64,000 bases of DNA from Gammaproteobacteria bacterium (GCA_025359205.1 JANYHD010000001.1:1-64000), one strand, 5' to 3'; counted from the first letter of the stretch, positions 11,608 to 20,178 are shown. Made by a program: numbers and translations. Notes: generated by a model not told the origin, from the sequence alone.

Positions 11608-13608
11608 TTGACCCGTAGCCGAAAACCAACCCGCACGACTCGCCATCCTGCCCATCGCAGCTCGCGCCACCAGGTGCGCAAGCCCGGCAAGGGTGAGCCT
11701 GCCACCGCCGAAGGCGTTGTTTCACCGAATCGTGCAGGCTTTGGCTTCGCGCGGGTGGAAGGCATCGAGGGCGGCGTGTTCCTGCCGCCGCGCGAAATGT
11801 CGGGGTTGGTGCAGGGTGACCGCGTCAGTCTCACGCTGCACAAGGATGCGCAGAACCGCTGGGTCGGCAGCGTCCAGAGCGTGCTGGAGCGGGGCCTCAG
11901 CGCCTTCCTTGGCGTGGTCGAGCGCCAGGGACACGAGTTGCGCGTGCGCGCCGCGGACCGGCGGCTGGCGATCGTGTGCAACATTCCGCACACGGGCACG
12001 CAGGGCGCACAACCCGGCGATTGGGTCATTGCCGACATCAAGCGCTATCCGGCCGAAGGCGTAACGGGCGAGGCCTGGGTACGCAAGCGTCTGGACCCGG
12101 AGCGGCCGCTCGAGATGTCGACCGAGGCGGCGATCGCGCGCTTCGACCTGGGTCAGGAATTCAGCCCCGCAGCGCTACAGGAAGCCAAGCGATTTGGAAA
12201 TCATGTCGATCCCGCAGAAGTTGCGACGCGGGTCGATCTGCGTAACGTTCCACTGGTGACCATCGACGGCGCCGACGCGCGCGATTTTGACGATGCCGTG
12301 TACGCGGAGCGCGACGGCGAAGATTTCCGTTTGCTGGTCGCGATCGCAGATGTCAGTCATTACGTGCGGCCGGGCACCATGCTCGACACTGAAGCGCGCG
12401 CGCGCGGCACCTCGGTCTATTTCCCGAATCGCGTGCTGCCGATGCTGCCAACGGCGCTGTCGAATCACCTGTGCTCCCTGGAACCGAACGTCGACCGCCT
12501 GTGCATGGTCGCAGACATGCACGTCACCGCCCGCGGCGCGCTCAAGGGCTGGCGGGTCTACCCGGCCGTGATGCGTTCTGCGGCACGGCTCACCTACGAT
12601 GCGGCCTTTGCGCTGCTGTTCACGCGCGAGCCGGCCGCGCGGGCCGCGCTCGGAGCGCTGGTCGAGAAGCTCGAGCCGCTGGTCGAGGTGTACCACGCGC
12701 TGCTGCGAGCGCGCTCGCGCCGCGGCGCGCTCGAATTCGACGCGCCGGAAGCGAACTTCGTCTTCAGCAAGGAAGAGCAGGTACGCGCGATCGAATTCAA
12801 GTCGCGCAACGAGGCGCACAAGCTGATCGAGGAATGCATGGTGCTGGCCAACGTAGCGGTGGCCAAGGAGCTCAAGCGCCTGCACATGCCCGCGCTGTAC
12901 CGCGTGCACCAGCCGCCGGAGCAGCGCAAGCTCGATAACCTCAAGGCCACGCTCCACGTGCTCGGCATCGAATTGCAACTGCCGGAAGAAGTGCGCACGC
13001 GCGACCTGGCCGGCATTGCGCCACACGTGCGCGACGCGGAGCTGCGGCCCTTCGTCGAAACGCTGGTGGTGCGCTCGCTGTCCCAGGCCGTCTACCAGCC
13101 CGGCAACATCGGCCATTTTGGTCTGGCATTGCCGGACTACGCGCATTTCACCTCGCCGATTCGCCGTTACCCGGACCTGCTGGTGCACCGCGCGCTGCGC
13201 GCCGGCCTGGGGCTGGCGCCGCGCGAATCCAGCGCCGAGCAATCCGCACTCGAGCCCGTCGGCGCCGATCTATCGCGGCTCGAGAAGCGCGCCGATGAGG
13301 CCGATCGCTATGTCGAGTCATTCCTCAAGTGCGTGTACCTGCGCGATCGCGTCGGCCAGAGCTTCGAGGGCCTGATTACCACCGTGATCGAGTTCGGCTG
13401 CTTCGTGCAGTTGCTCGGTGTCGGCGCCGATGGCCTGCTGCATCTCACGGCGCTGCGCGATGACGACTACGCGATGACGCGCGATGGCGGCCAGTGGCAG
13501 GGGCGGCGCAGCGGGCGTAAGTTCAGCCCCGGCATGCGCGTGCGTGTCATGGTCACGGCCGTAAATCCGGTCGAGGGCATGATCGACCTGGAGCTGGCGG
13601 CTGACTGA
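11584..13608 (+). CDS. rnr: ribonuclease R
   Basis: A 674-residue RNB-family 3'-5' exoribonuclease that degrades structured RNA. The RNB catalytic cluster DGADARDFDDAVY is at about residues 226-238, with YFPNRVLPMLP and HFTSPIRRYPDLLVHR downstream. An S1 RNA-binding domain lies at the end (GLITTVIEFGCFVQLLGVG). It is shorter than the ~800-residue enterobacterial enzyme because the N-terminal helix-turn-helix domain is missing; a short basic leader precedes the first cold-shock-like domain. The start at 11584 is uncertain (GTG at 11674 is an alternative) and overlaps a minus-strand promoter. It is followed by rlmB as in E. coli. Confidence 0.9.
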   Translation: MQGARSCQLTRSRKPTRTTRHPAHRSSRHQVRKPGKGEPATAEGVVSPNRAGFGFARVEGIEGGVFLPPREMSGLVQGDRVSLTLHKDAQNRWVGSVQSVLERGLSAFLGVVERQGHELRVRAADRRLAIVCNIPHTGTQGAQPGDWVIADIKRYPAEGVTGEAWVRKRLDPERPLEMSTEAAIARFDLGQEFSPAALQEAKRFGNHVDPAEVATRVDLRNVPLVTIDGADARDFDDAVYAERDGEDFRLLVAIADVSHYVRPGTMLDTEARARGTSVYFPNRVLPMLPTALSNHLCSLEPNVDRLCMVADMHVTARGALKGWRVYPAVMRSAARLTYDAAFALLFTREPAARAALGALVEKLEPLVEVYHALLRARSRRGALEFDAPEANFVFSKEEQVRAIEFKSRNEAHKLIEECMVLANVAVAKELKRLHMPALYRVHQPPEQRKLDNLKATLHVLGIELQLPEEVRTRDLAGIAPHVRDAELRPFVETLVVRSLSQAVYQPGNIGHFGLALPDYAHFTSPIRRYPDLLVHRALRAGLGLAPRESSAEQSALEPVGADLSRLEKRADEADRYVESFLKCVYLRDRVGQSFEGLITTVIEFGCFVQLLGVGADGLLHLTALRDDDYAMTRDGGQWQGRRSGRKFSPGMRVRVMVTAVNPVEGMIDLELAAD

Positions 13609-13621
13609 CGGTGAAGGGCTG

Positions 13622-14407
13622 ATGGCGAGCGAGAGGATCTACGGCCTGCACTCGGTGCGCGCGCTGCTGGCGCGCACGCCGCAGCGCGTGCTGCGCCTGT
13701 ACATCCAGCAGGGACGCACCGATCAGCGCGCCGTGGCCATCGAGATCCTGGCCCGAGACGCCGGACGGCCGATCGAGCGTGTCGATGCGGGGCGCCTGCG
13801 CGGCTGGGTAGGCGAGGTCGCCCACCAGGGGGTTGTGGCCGAAGTCGTCCCACTCCCGCCGCTGACCGAAGACGAGTTTTACGCCCGGCTTGGCGAGGCG
13901 CGCGCTCCCCTGGTGCTGGCGCTCGACGGCGTGCAGGACCCGCACAACCTGGGCGCCTGCCTGCGCACGGCCGATGCCTGCGGTGTGCTGGCACTGATCG
14001 TGCCGCGCGATCGGGCGGCCACGCTCAATGCCACCGCCCGCAAAGTCGCAGCCGGAGCGGCCGAGACCACGCCCGTGGTGACGGTCACCAACCTGTCGCG
14101 CGCGCTGAAACTCATCCGCGATGCGGGCCTGTGGATCGTGGGCGCGGACGCGCTCGCCACGCAGCGCGCAGACCAGGCCGACCTGACCGGCGGGCGCTGC
14201 CTGGTACTGGGCGCGGAGGGTACGGGACTGCGGGAGTTGACCCGACGCAACTGCGATTGGCTGGTGTCGCTCCCGAGCCTCGGTTCCGTCGAGAGCCTGA
14301 ACGTCTCGGTAGCCACCGGGATGCTCCTTTACGAGGCCCTGCGCCAGCGCCAGACCGCAGGCTCCGGCCCAGATCCAGCCCAAAGCCGACGCCAGGGGCG
14401 AGACTGA
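13622..14407 (+). CDS. rlmB: 23S rRNA (guanosine-2251-2'-O)-methyltransferase
   Basis: A 261-residue SpoU/TrmH-type methyltransferase. It has an N-terminal substrate-binding domain beginning IYGLHSVRALLA and the SPOUT knot with LDGVQDPHNLGACLRTADAC (motif 1), LGAEGTGLRELTRRNCD (motif 2) and LPSLGSVESLNVSVATGMLLYE (motif 3, split here only by description). It methylates G2251 in the peptidyl-transferase P loop. It lies 13 bp after rnr and probably shares its transcript. Confidence 0.92.
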   Translation: MASERIYGLHSVRALLARTPQRVLRLYIQQGRTDQRAVAIEILARDAGRPIERVDAGRLRGWVGEVAHQGVVAEVVPLPPLTEDEFYARLGEARAPLVLALDGVQDPHNLGACLRTADACGVLALIVPRDRAATLNATARKVAAGAAETTPVVTVTNLSRALKLIRDAGLWIVGADALATQRADQADLTGGRCLVLGAEGTGLRELTRRNCDWLVSLPSLGSVESLNVSVATGMLLYEALRQRQTAGSGPDPAQSRRQGRD

Positions 14408-14418
14408 CCCAGCGCCGG

Positions 14419-14448
14419 TTGCGCCCGGCGTCATCATTCGGGTATCCT
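14419..14448 (+). promoter_or_regulatory. promoter of rpsF-rpsR-rplI
   Basis: -35 TTGCGC (14419-14424), an 18-bp spacer and -10 TATCCT (14443-14448) lie 70 bp before the rpsF start, in the 110-bp gap after rlmB. Confidence 0.55.
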
Positions 14449-14462
14449 GCGCGGCTTCTCCT

Positions 14463-14494
14463 TGCCGCACCGCTAATGCCTTGAGCGGGCGGCA
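14463..14494 (+). promoter_or_regulatory. rpsF leader hairpin, possible S6:S18 autoregulatory site
   Basis: A strong stem-loop: TGCCGC (14463-14468) pairs with GCGGCA (14489-14494), and CCGCT (14470-14474) pairs with AGCGG (14484-14488), leaving one bulged A and a 9-nt loop. It precedes the rpsF ribosome-binding site. S6:S18 autoregulation through a hairpin with a CCG element is known in several bacteria; assignment here is by position and shape. The TTTTAA that follows means it could also act as an attenuator or as the terminator of rlmB. Confidence 0.5.
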
Positions 14495-14517
14495 TTTTAA
14501 TCCATAAGGAGTCAATC

Positions 14518-14904
14518 ATGAGGCATTACGAAGTGGTGTTCCTGGTCCACCCGGATCAGAGCGAACAGGTACCGGCGATGATCGAGCGCTACCGCGGCAT
14601 GATTGCCGCGGGCAATGGCGCCGTGCATCGCCTCGAAGACTGGGGCCGGCGCCAGCTGTGCTTCCCGATCGCCAAGGTCCACAAGGCGCACTACGTGCTG
14701 ATGAACATCGAGTGCGACCAGAAGGTCCTGGCCGAACTCACCGGTGCCTTCCGTTTCAGCGATGCCGTGCTGCGCCACCTGGTGGTCAGCATGGATGCCG
14801 CGGTGACCGAGCCCTCGCCGATGTCACGCACGGAAGAGGAAAACGAGGCGCGTCGCGAGCGCGATGAAATGGGCGATGACGACGACATGTCGCTCAACCC
14901 CTGA
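14518..14904 (+). CDS. rpsF: 30S ribosomal protein S6
   Basis: A 128-residue S6 beginning [18 protein letters not shown], with the conserved central [19 protein letters not shown] and a highly acidic C-terminal tail (ending [12 protein letters not shown]). S6 binds S18 on the platform of the 30S subunit. It is preceded by AAGGAG and followed after 33 bp by rpsR. Confidence 0.97.
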   Translation: MRHYEVVFLVHPDQSEQVPAMIERYRGMIAAGNGAVHRLEDWGRRQLCFPIAKVHKAHYVLMNIECDQKVLAELTGAFRFSDAVLRHLVVSMDAAVTEPSPMSRTEEENEARRERDEMGDDDDMSLNP

Positions 14905-14937
14905 ACGCTCGCAACGCAAACTCCCTAAGGAACCACC

Positions 14938-15162
14938 ATGTCACGCTTTGTCCGCCGCAAGAAATTCTGCCGTTTTACAGCCGATGACGTTGCCACGATC
15001 GACTACAAGGATCTGGGCATACTCAAGAACTACATCACCGAGACCGGCAAGATCGTGCCGAGCCGCATCACCGGCACGAAGAGTTTCTACCAGCGCCAGC
15101 TCGCGACCGCGATCAAGCGCGCGCGCTTCCTGGCACTGTTGCCGTACACCGATCAGCACTGA
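14938..15162 (+). CDS. rpsR: 30S ribosomal protein S18
   Basis: A 74-residue S18. It starts [18 protein letters not shown] and contains the family pattern [20 protein letters not shown] and the C-terminal [11 protein letters not shown]. It pairs with S6 on the 30S platform. AAGGA precedes the start by 6 bases. It is 11 bp from rplI. Confidence 0.98.
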   Translation: MSRFVRRKKFCRFTADDVATIDYKDLGILKNYITETGKIVPSRITGTKSFYQRQLATAIKRARFLALLPYTDQH

Positions 15163-15173
15163 GTACACCAGCC

Positions 15174-15629
15174 ATGGACGTCATACTCCTGCAGAAAGTA
15201 GCCAACCTCGGCACGATCGGTGATCGCGTCAAGGTGAAGAGCGGCTATGGCCGCAATTACCTGCTGCCCTCGGGCCGCGCCACTCTGGCCACGCAGGCCA
15301 ACGTCGCACGCTTCGAGCTGCGGCGCGCCGAGCTCGAGAAGCTGGCGGGCGAGGAATTTGGCGGCGCCCAGCAGCGCGCCGAATCGCTCCGTGAATTCCG
15401 CATCACGATTACCGCCAAGGCTGGCTCGGAAGGCAAGCTGTTCGGATCGGTAGGCACGGCGGACATTGCCGAGGCCTGCACGGCTGCCGGGCAGAAGGTC
15501 AACCGCAGCGAAGTGCGCCTGCCGACGGGACCGATCCGCCAGGTCGGCGAGCACCAGGTCACGCTGCACCTGCATACCGACGTCGAGGTCGCGATCATCG
15601 TGATCATCGCGGCCGAAGAGCAGGGCTAG
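15174..15629 (+). CDS. rplI: 50S ribosomal protein L9
   Basis: A 151-residue L9. The N-terminal RNA-binding domain ([19 protein letters not shown], then [13 protein letters not shown]) is joined by the long helix to the C-terminal domain. It is the third gene of the rpsF operon and is followed after 33 bp by dnaB, as in many gammaproteobacteria. Confidence 0.97.
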   Translation: MDVILLQKVANLGTIGDRVKVKSGYGRNYLLPSGRATLATQANVARFELRRAELEKLAGEEFGGAQQRAESLREFRITITAKAGSEGKLFGSVGTADIAEACTAAGQKVNRSEVRLPTGPIRQVGEHQVTLHLHTDVEVAIIVIIAAEEQG

Positions 15630-15662
15630 AGCCCTACGGACGCAAGGGGAGCGGTCAGCACC

Positions 15663-18338
15663 ATGGCCGGGCCGCTCCGTTCACGTCGCGAGTCCGAATT
15701 GCCCGCCGACCCTGGTGCGGCAACGCCACCGCATTCGGCGGAAGCCGAACAGGCTGTGCTGGGCGGCCTGCTGATCGACGCGACCGCCTGGGACCAGGTC
15801 GGCGACGTCATCGTTGCTGAGGATTTCTACCGCCCTGATCACCAGCTCATCTTCGGCGCCCTGGCCGAACTGATCGCCGGCGGCAAGCCGGCCGACGTGG
15901 TCACCGCGGCCGAACACCTGGAGCGCAATGGACGGCTCGAAGCCGCTGGTGGCCTTGCCTACCTCGGCAGCCTTGCGCGCGACACGCCGACCGCGGCCAA
16001 CGTGCGCGCTTACGCGCAGATCGTGCGCGAGCGCTCGCTGCTGCGGCGGCTGATCAGTGCCGGGCGCACGATCGCGGCCGCCGCCTTTGCCAACGACGGC
16101 CGCTCGGCACGCGAGCTGGTGGACGAGGCCGAGCAGCAGGTGTTCGCGATCGCCGAACAGAGCACCGGGCGGCGCGATGGCGCGGTCAAGGTCAGCACGC
16201 TGCTGCCACCACTGATCGACAAGATTGACCAGTGGCACGACAACCCGAACTCATTGCGCGGCCTGCCCACGGGCTTCGCTGATTTCGACCGCAAGACCGG
16301 CGGACTGCGCCCGGGCGACCTGGTGATCGTCGCGGGCCGCCCTTCGATGGGCAAGACCACACTGGCGATGAACATCGCCGAATACGCGGCGGTGAATCCG
16401 GGCACGCGCTCTTCGGTGGCGATCTTCAGCATGGAAATGCCGGCCGAGCAGCTGCTCACGCGCATGCTGGCCTCGATCGGCGGAGTGCCGCTCAATGGTA
16501 TCCGCAGCGGGCAGATCTCGGATGATGACTGGGTGCGCGTGACCGCGGCCACCAGCCAGCTCGCCGAGGCCCGCATCTTCATCGACGAATCAGCGGGCCT
16601 GACGCCGACCGAGCTGCGCGCTCGGGCGCGGCGCGTGGCGCGCGAGCATGGGCTCGACCTGATCGTGATCGACTACCTGCAGCTCATGCAGGTGCCGGGC
16701 ACTAAGGAAAACCGCGCCACGGAGATCGCCGAGATTTCGCGCGGCCTCAAGGCGCTCGCCAAGGAACTGGCCGTGCCGGTGATCGCGCTCTCGCAGCTCA
16801 ACCGCGGCGTCGAGCAGCGCACCGAGAAGAAACCCGTGATGTCGGACCTGCGTGAATGCGTTACCGGGGATACGCTGGTATGCCTGAAAGATGGACGTCG
16901 TGTGCCGATTCGCGATCTCGAGGGTTCGACCCCCGAAGTCTGGTCGATCGATGAGCAGCAACGCATCGTGGCTGCGCGCTCGGACAAGGTCTGGCGAGTG
17001 GGCTCGAAACCGGTTTTCAAGGTGCAACTTGCCAGTGGTCGCAGTATTCGCGCCACTGCCGAGCACCGCATGCTGGCAGTAGCGGGTTGGACGGCGGTCA
17101 ACGCGCTGAAGCCGGGCGATCGCCTGGGGTTGGCGCGGCGGATTCCTCAGCCGCAGTCCGTTGTACGGTGGCCCGAACACTGGCTCGTTCTGCTCGGCCA
17201 CCTGGTGGGCGACGGCAGCTATCTCCGCCACCAGCCGCTGCGCTACACGACCGCCTCCGAGGCCAACAGCGAAGCGGTGCGGTGTGCTGCCGAAGCCTTC
17301 GGGTCAACGGTCAGCCGGCGCGCCGGTCGCGGGGCCTGGCATCAGCTGGTCATTAGCGGCAATGGCAATCGCTGGCATCCTGCGGGAGTCGGGGCCTGGC
17401 TCAAGCAGCTGGGGATATTCGGGCAGCGTTCGCATGAGAAGCACCTGCCGCCGGACGTGTTCACGCTGGGCGATGAGCAGCTCGCGCTGCTGCTGAAGCA
17501 TTTGTGGGCGACCGACGGCTGCGTAGCGCTGCGCAAACAGGGTCAACGGGGCATGCCACGGGTCTATTTCTCGACCTGCAGCGCACGTCTTGCGGAAGAC
17601 GTCAGTGCGCTGCTATTGCGCCTGGGCGTAGTTGCACGGCTGCGCGCCGTGCATCAGGCGAGCCACAGACCCGTTTACACCGTTGACGTGAGCGGCATGG
17701 AAGCGCAGCTGCGATTCGCAGCACTGGTTGGCGGATTTGGACCCAGAGCGGCGGCGATCGAAGCGCTGGCCGCGCATTACGCCGAGCATGCGGCGTGCGC
17801 CAACACCAATGTGGATACCCTGCCACTGGCGGTTTTTGCGCGCGTGCGTGCACTGATGCGCGAACAAGGTGTGACGACCCGGCAAATGGCGCAGCTACGC
17901 GGCACTTCGTACGGCGGGTCAAGTCATTTTCGCTTCGCTCCGAGCCGCACCCTGTTGCTCGACTACGCTCAATTGCTGCAGAGCAAAGAATTGGAGACCT
18001 GGGCCACTTCTGAGCTCTACTGGGATCGCATCGTGGCAATAGTGCCGGACGGCGAAGCGGACGTTTTTGATCTGACGGTGCCTGGTCCCGCCAACTGGAT
18101 GGCCGATGGTCTTGTGACTCACAACAGTGGCGCGATCGAGCAGGACGCGGACATGATCCTGCTGATCTATCGCGACGAGGTCTACGACAAGAACACGCCC
18201 AAGCGCGGCATCGCCGAGATCGACCTGGCCAAGCACCGCAACGGCGAGATCGGCACCTTCATGCTGACCTTCCAGGGCCAGTACAGCCGCTTCGCGAACT
18301 ACGCCGCCGACTCCTACGCCGAGGGCGTGCTGCGCTGA
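15663..18338 (+). CDS. dnaB: replicative DNA helicase DnaB, intein-containing precursor
   Basis: An 891-residue precursor. After removal of an internal 423-residue intein it would give a normal 468-residue DnaB. The N-terminal domain (HSAEAEQAVLGGLLID) and linker are followed by the RecA-fold motor: Walker A GRPSMGKTTLAMN at about residues 222-234, Walker B region IVIDYLQLMQ, and ALSQLNRGVEQR. Insertion falls inside the highly conserved SDLRE/SGAIEQDAD motif, which is why splicing is needed for activity. The C-terminal part after the intein ends GQYSRFANYAA as usual. The mature enzyme unwinds DNA at the replication fork. Confidence 0.95.
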   Translation: MAGPLRSRRESELPADPGAATPPHSAEAEQAVLGGLLIDATAWDQVGDVIVAEDFYRPDHQLIFGALAELIAGGKPADVVTAAEHLERNGRLEAAGGLAYLGSLARDTPTAANVRAYAQIVRERSLLRRLISAGRTIAAAAFANDGRSARELVDEAEQQVFAIAEQSTGRRDGAVKVSTLLPPLIDKIDQWHDNPNSLRGLPTGFADFDRKTGGLRPGDLVIVAGRPSMGKTTLAMNIAEYAAVNPGTRSSVAIFSMEMPAEQLLTRMLASIGGVPLNGIRSGQISDDDWVRVTAATSQLAEARIFIDESAGLTPTELRARARRVAREHGLDLIVIDYLQLMQVPGTKENRATEIAEISRGLKALAKELAVPVIALSQLNRGVEQRTEKKPVMSDLRECVTGDTLVCLKDGRRVPIRDLEGSTPEVWSIDEQQRIVAARSDKVWRVGSKPVFKVQLASGRSIRATAEHRMLAVAGWTAVNALKPGDRLGLARRIPQPQSVVRWPEHWLVLLGHLVGDGSYLRHQPLRYTTASEANSEAVRCAAEAFGSTVSRRAGRGAWHQLVISGNGNRWHPAGVGAWLKQLGIFGQRSHEKHLPPDVFTLGDEQLALLLKHLWATDGCVALRKQGQRGMPRVYFSTCSARLAEDVSALLLRLGVVARLRAVHQASHRPVYTVDVSGMEAQLRFAALVGGFGPRAAAIEALAAHYAEHAACANTNVDTLPLAVFARVRALMREQGVTTRQMAQLRGTSYGGSSHFRFAPSRTLLLDYAQLLQSKELETWATSELYWDRIVAIVPDGEADVFDLTVPGPANWMADGLVTHNSGAIEQDADMILLIYRDEVYDKNTPKRGIAEIDLAKHRNGEIGTFMLTFQGQYSRFANYAADSYAEGVLR
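16857..18125 (+). other. DnaB intein with LAGLIDADG-type homing endonuclease
   Basis: A 423-residue in-frame protein intron (precursor residues 399-821). Splicing block A starts with Cys1 (CVTGDTLVCLKDG). Block B has the TxxH-type motif ATAEHRML. Block F is VFDLTVPGPANWMADG. Block G ends VTHN, with the penultimate His, terminal Asn and a Ser as first C-extein residue. The endonuclease domain has two LAGLIDADG-like helices, LLGHLVGDGS (intein residues ~109-118) and LLKHLWATDG (~211-220), each keeping the catalytic Asp. A probable helix-turn-helix (REQGVTTRQMAQLRGTSYGG) lies at about 330-352. All required residues are present, so both splicing and homing look possible. The segment looks less G+C-rich than its flanks. 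Confidence 0.93.
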
Positions 18339-18372
18339 CTACCCGCGGCAGCGCCACGCTGGCGAGCCGCCG

Positions 18373-19071
18373 CTATCCCTCGAAGAAGCCCATCTTCACA
18401 CCAGCGAGCTGGATGACGTCGTTGTCCACCAGTTTGCGGGCGGTGGCGCCAATCGGCGCGCCATTCACCTGCGGGTAGTTCTCCGGCGAGTCGGCGTCGA
18501 CATGCACCAGGAAGTAGCCTTCTGAACGGCGCGTGATCGCCGCCACCTGCACGCCCGGTCGGCCGAGCGTGGTCAGTGTCTTGGTGAGTTCGAGCTCGCG
18601 GCCGGCGAAGGCGCCCGAGAGCACCTGGAGCCGTGCCTTCTTGATGGCCGGAGTCCCATTGCCCAGCGTGCGGCGCGAGGCCGTCGCCTCGGCGCTGGCC
18701 GCCACTGCGGCGCGCACCTTCTCGACGGGGCGCGCGGAGGGTTGGATGACCATGGTCTTTTCGAACTCGTCCTGCTGCGCGGTGTCGTCCTCGACGAAGC
18801 GCAGCTGGTGGTGGCCGCAGGTGATCACGTCGCCGTGCTGCAGCGCATGTTTCTTGATCAGCTTGCCGTTGACATAGGTGCCATTGGTGCTGTTGAGGTC
18901 CTCGAGGAACGAGTCGTTCAGGATGTTGATGATCAGCGAGTGGTGGCCGCTGACGGCTGGGTTGTCGATGCGGATGTCATTGTCCGGGAGGCGCCCGATC
19001 GTGTAGCGCTCCTTGTTCATGTTGTACTCGGCCATTACCTGGCCATCGAGACTTAGAATCAGCCTAGCCAT
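18373..19071 (-). CDS. FHA-domain protein
   Basis: A 232-residue cytoplasmic protein. Residues ~20-95 form a forkhead-associated domain with the phosphothreonine-binding signature YTIGRLPDND, SGHHSLI and NSTNGTYVNG. After a linker, a second region (about residues 145-232, QVLSGAFAGRELELTK, LGRPGVQV, DNDVIQLAG) looks like a degenerate second FHA domain. It lies 35 bp downstream of a PP2C phosphatase on the same strand, so the pair probably reads and erases Ser/Thr phosphorylation. No kinase gene is in the window. Confidence 0.88.
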   Translation of the reverse strand: MARLILSLDGQVMAEYNMNKERYTIGRLPDNDIRIDNPAVSGHHSLIINILNDSFLEDLNSTNGTYVNGKLIKKHALQHGDVITCGHHQLRFVEDDTAQQDEFEKTMVIQPSARPVEKVRAAVAASAEATASRRTLGNGTPAIKKARLQVLSGAFAGRELELTKTLTTLGRPGVQVAAITRRSEGYFLVHVDADSPENYPQVNGAPIGATARKLVDNDVIQLAGVKMGFFEG

Positions 19072-19106
19072 ATGTACTCGCCTTGTGCTCGCCTATTTAT
19101 AAGAGA

Positions 19107-19931
19107 TCAGCTGAACCAACCCAACATCCGGTCCAATACTCCCCGACGCACCGGGAACGAATCAACGACCTGGGCCAGCAGAACAGAAATATTGTCCTTC
19201 CCGCCGTTATCGTTACCGAGCTGGATCAACTGCTTCGCTACCGTATCAAGGTTAGCACCAAAGGTGTTGATCGTTAAGTGAATATCGTCGTCCTCAACCA
19301 TGTCCGAGAGCCCGTCCGAGCAGAGCATGTAGACATCACCGCGCTGCGCCGGGTGTTCCTGGATTTCGACTTCGACGCCCGCCTCAACGCCGAGCGCGCG
19401 TGTCACGTAGTTCTTGTTGGCCGCGCGCTGCGCTTCCTCGGGTGAATAGAAGCCGCGGTCGACCAGTTCCTGCAGCAGCGAGTGGTCGAGCGTGACCTGC
19501 TCGAAGGCGCCGCCGCGCAGCCGGTACATGCGCGAATCGCCCACGTGGGCGATGGTGACGCGATTGTCGTGGAACAGCGCGCCGACCACGGTCGTGCCCA
19601 TGCCTTCGCAGTTGGGTTGGGTGCGTGCGGTCTGGAAAATGATCTTGTTGGCACGGGTGATCGCGTCGCGCAGGATGATCGCGGTGCGCGACAGACCGGT
19701 GCCCGGGTCGGGTGCCGACAGGTCCTCGCGTTCGACCGCTTCACGCACCAGGTTCACGATGGTCTTGACCGCGATGCCGCTCGCCACTTCGCCGGCGTTG
19801 TAGCCGCCCATGCCGTCGGCGAGCACCAGCAGCCCCAGGTTGGCGTCCCAGGCGATCGTGTCCTCATTGTGCTCGCGCACGCGTCCCGTATCCGTCAGGC
19901 CCACGCACCGCAGCTTGCCCTTCAGACTCAT
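19107..19931 (-). CDS. PP2C-type serine/threonine phosphatase
   Basis: A 274-residue PPM/PP2C phosphatase. Metal-binding motifs are visible in order: HNEDTIAWD, VLADGMGGYNAGEVAS, TIAHVGDSRMYRLR and LCSDGLSDMVEDDD. The family dephosphorylates phospho-Ser/Thr with Mn2+ or Mg2+. It is co-transcribed with the downstream FHA gene. Relatives occur with type VI secretion or Ser/Thr-kinase modules, but none is here; the genes sit alone between dnaB and radA. The start at 19931 has a GGGG stretch just upstream, buried in a palindrome. Confidence 0.92.
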   Translation of the reverse strand: MSLKGKLRCVGLTDTGRVREHNEDTIAWDANLGLLVLADGMGGYNAGEVASGIAVKTIVNLVREAVEREDLSAPDPGTGLSRTAIILRDAITRANKIIFQTARTQPNCEGMGTTVVGALFHDNRVTIAHVGDSRMYRLRGGAFEQVTLDHSLLQELVDRGFYSPEEAQRAANKNYVTRALGVEAGVEVEIQEHPAQRGDVYMLCSDGLSDMVEDDDIHLTINTFGANLDTVAKQLIQLGNDNGGKDNISVLLAQVVDSFPVRRGVLDRMLGWFS

Positions 19932-19937
19932 CGCCGG

Positions 19938-19953
19938 GCCCCGGTACCGGGGC
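19938..19953. repeat. 16-bp perfect palindrome over the phosphatase ribosome-binding site
   Basis: GCCCCGGTACCGGGGC is a perfect 16-bp palindrome ending 6 bases upstream of the PP2C start codon. It contains the only purine-rich segment (GGGG) that could act as Shine-Dalgarno. In RNA it could close an 8-bp stem only if the central bases paired, so a 6-bp stem with a 4-nt loop is more realistic. It may limit translation or serve as a DNA-binding site. Confidence 0.5.
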
Positions 19954-20178
19954 TGGAGAGCTTGTTTGAAAACGTGAACTGGATCACAGGTGCTGGTCCG
20001 CTACCGTCCTAATCGTGCGGCCGGAGCGCGCCGCGCCGCAAAAGTTACCATTGGCGGCCGCTCCCGGGCGCGTCTGGGGTCACAGATGCACTGGTTCGGA
20101 CCGGCCCCGGTTGCAATAGCGCGGCATCGTACTGGAGTTTTGATTGCGCTGCGACGGGCGCTGCCTTACAAAGCCGTC

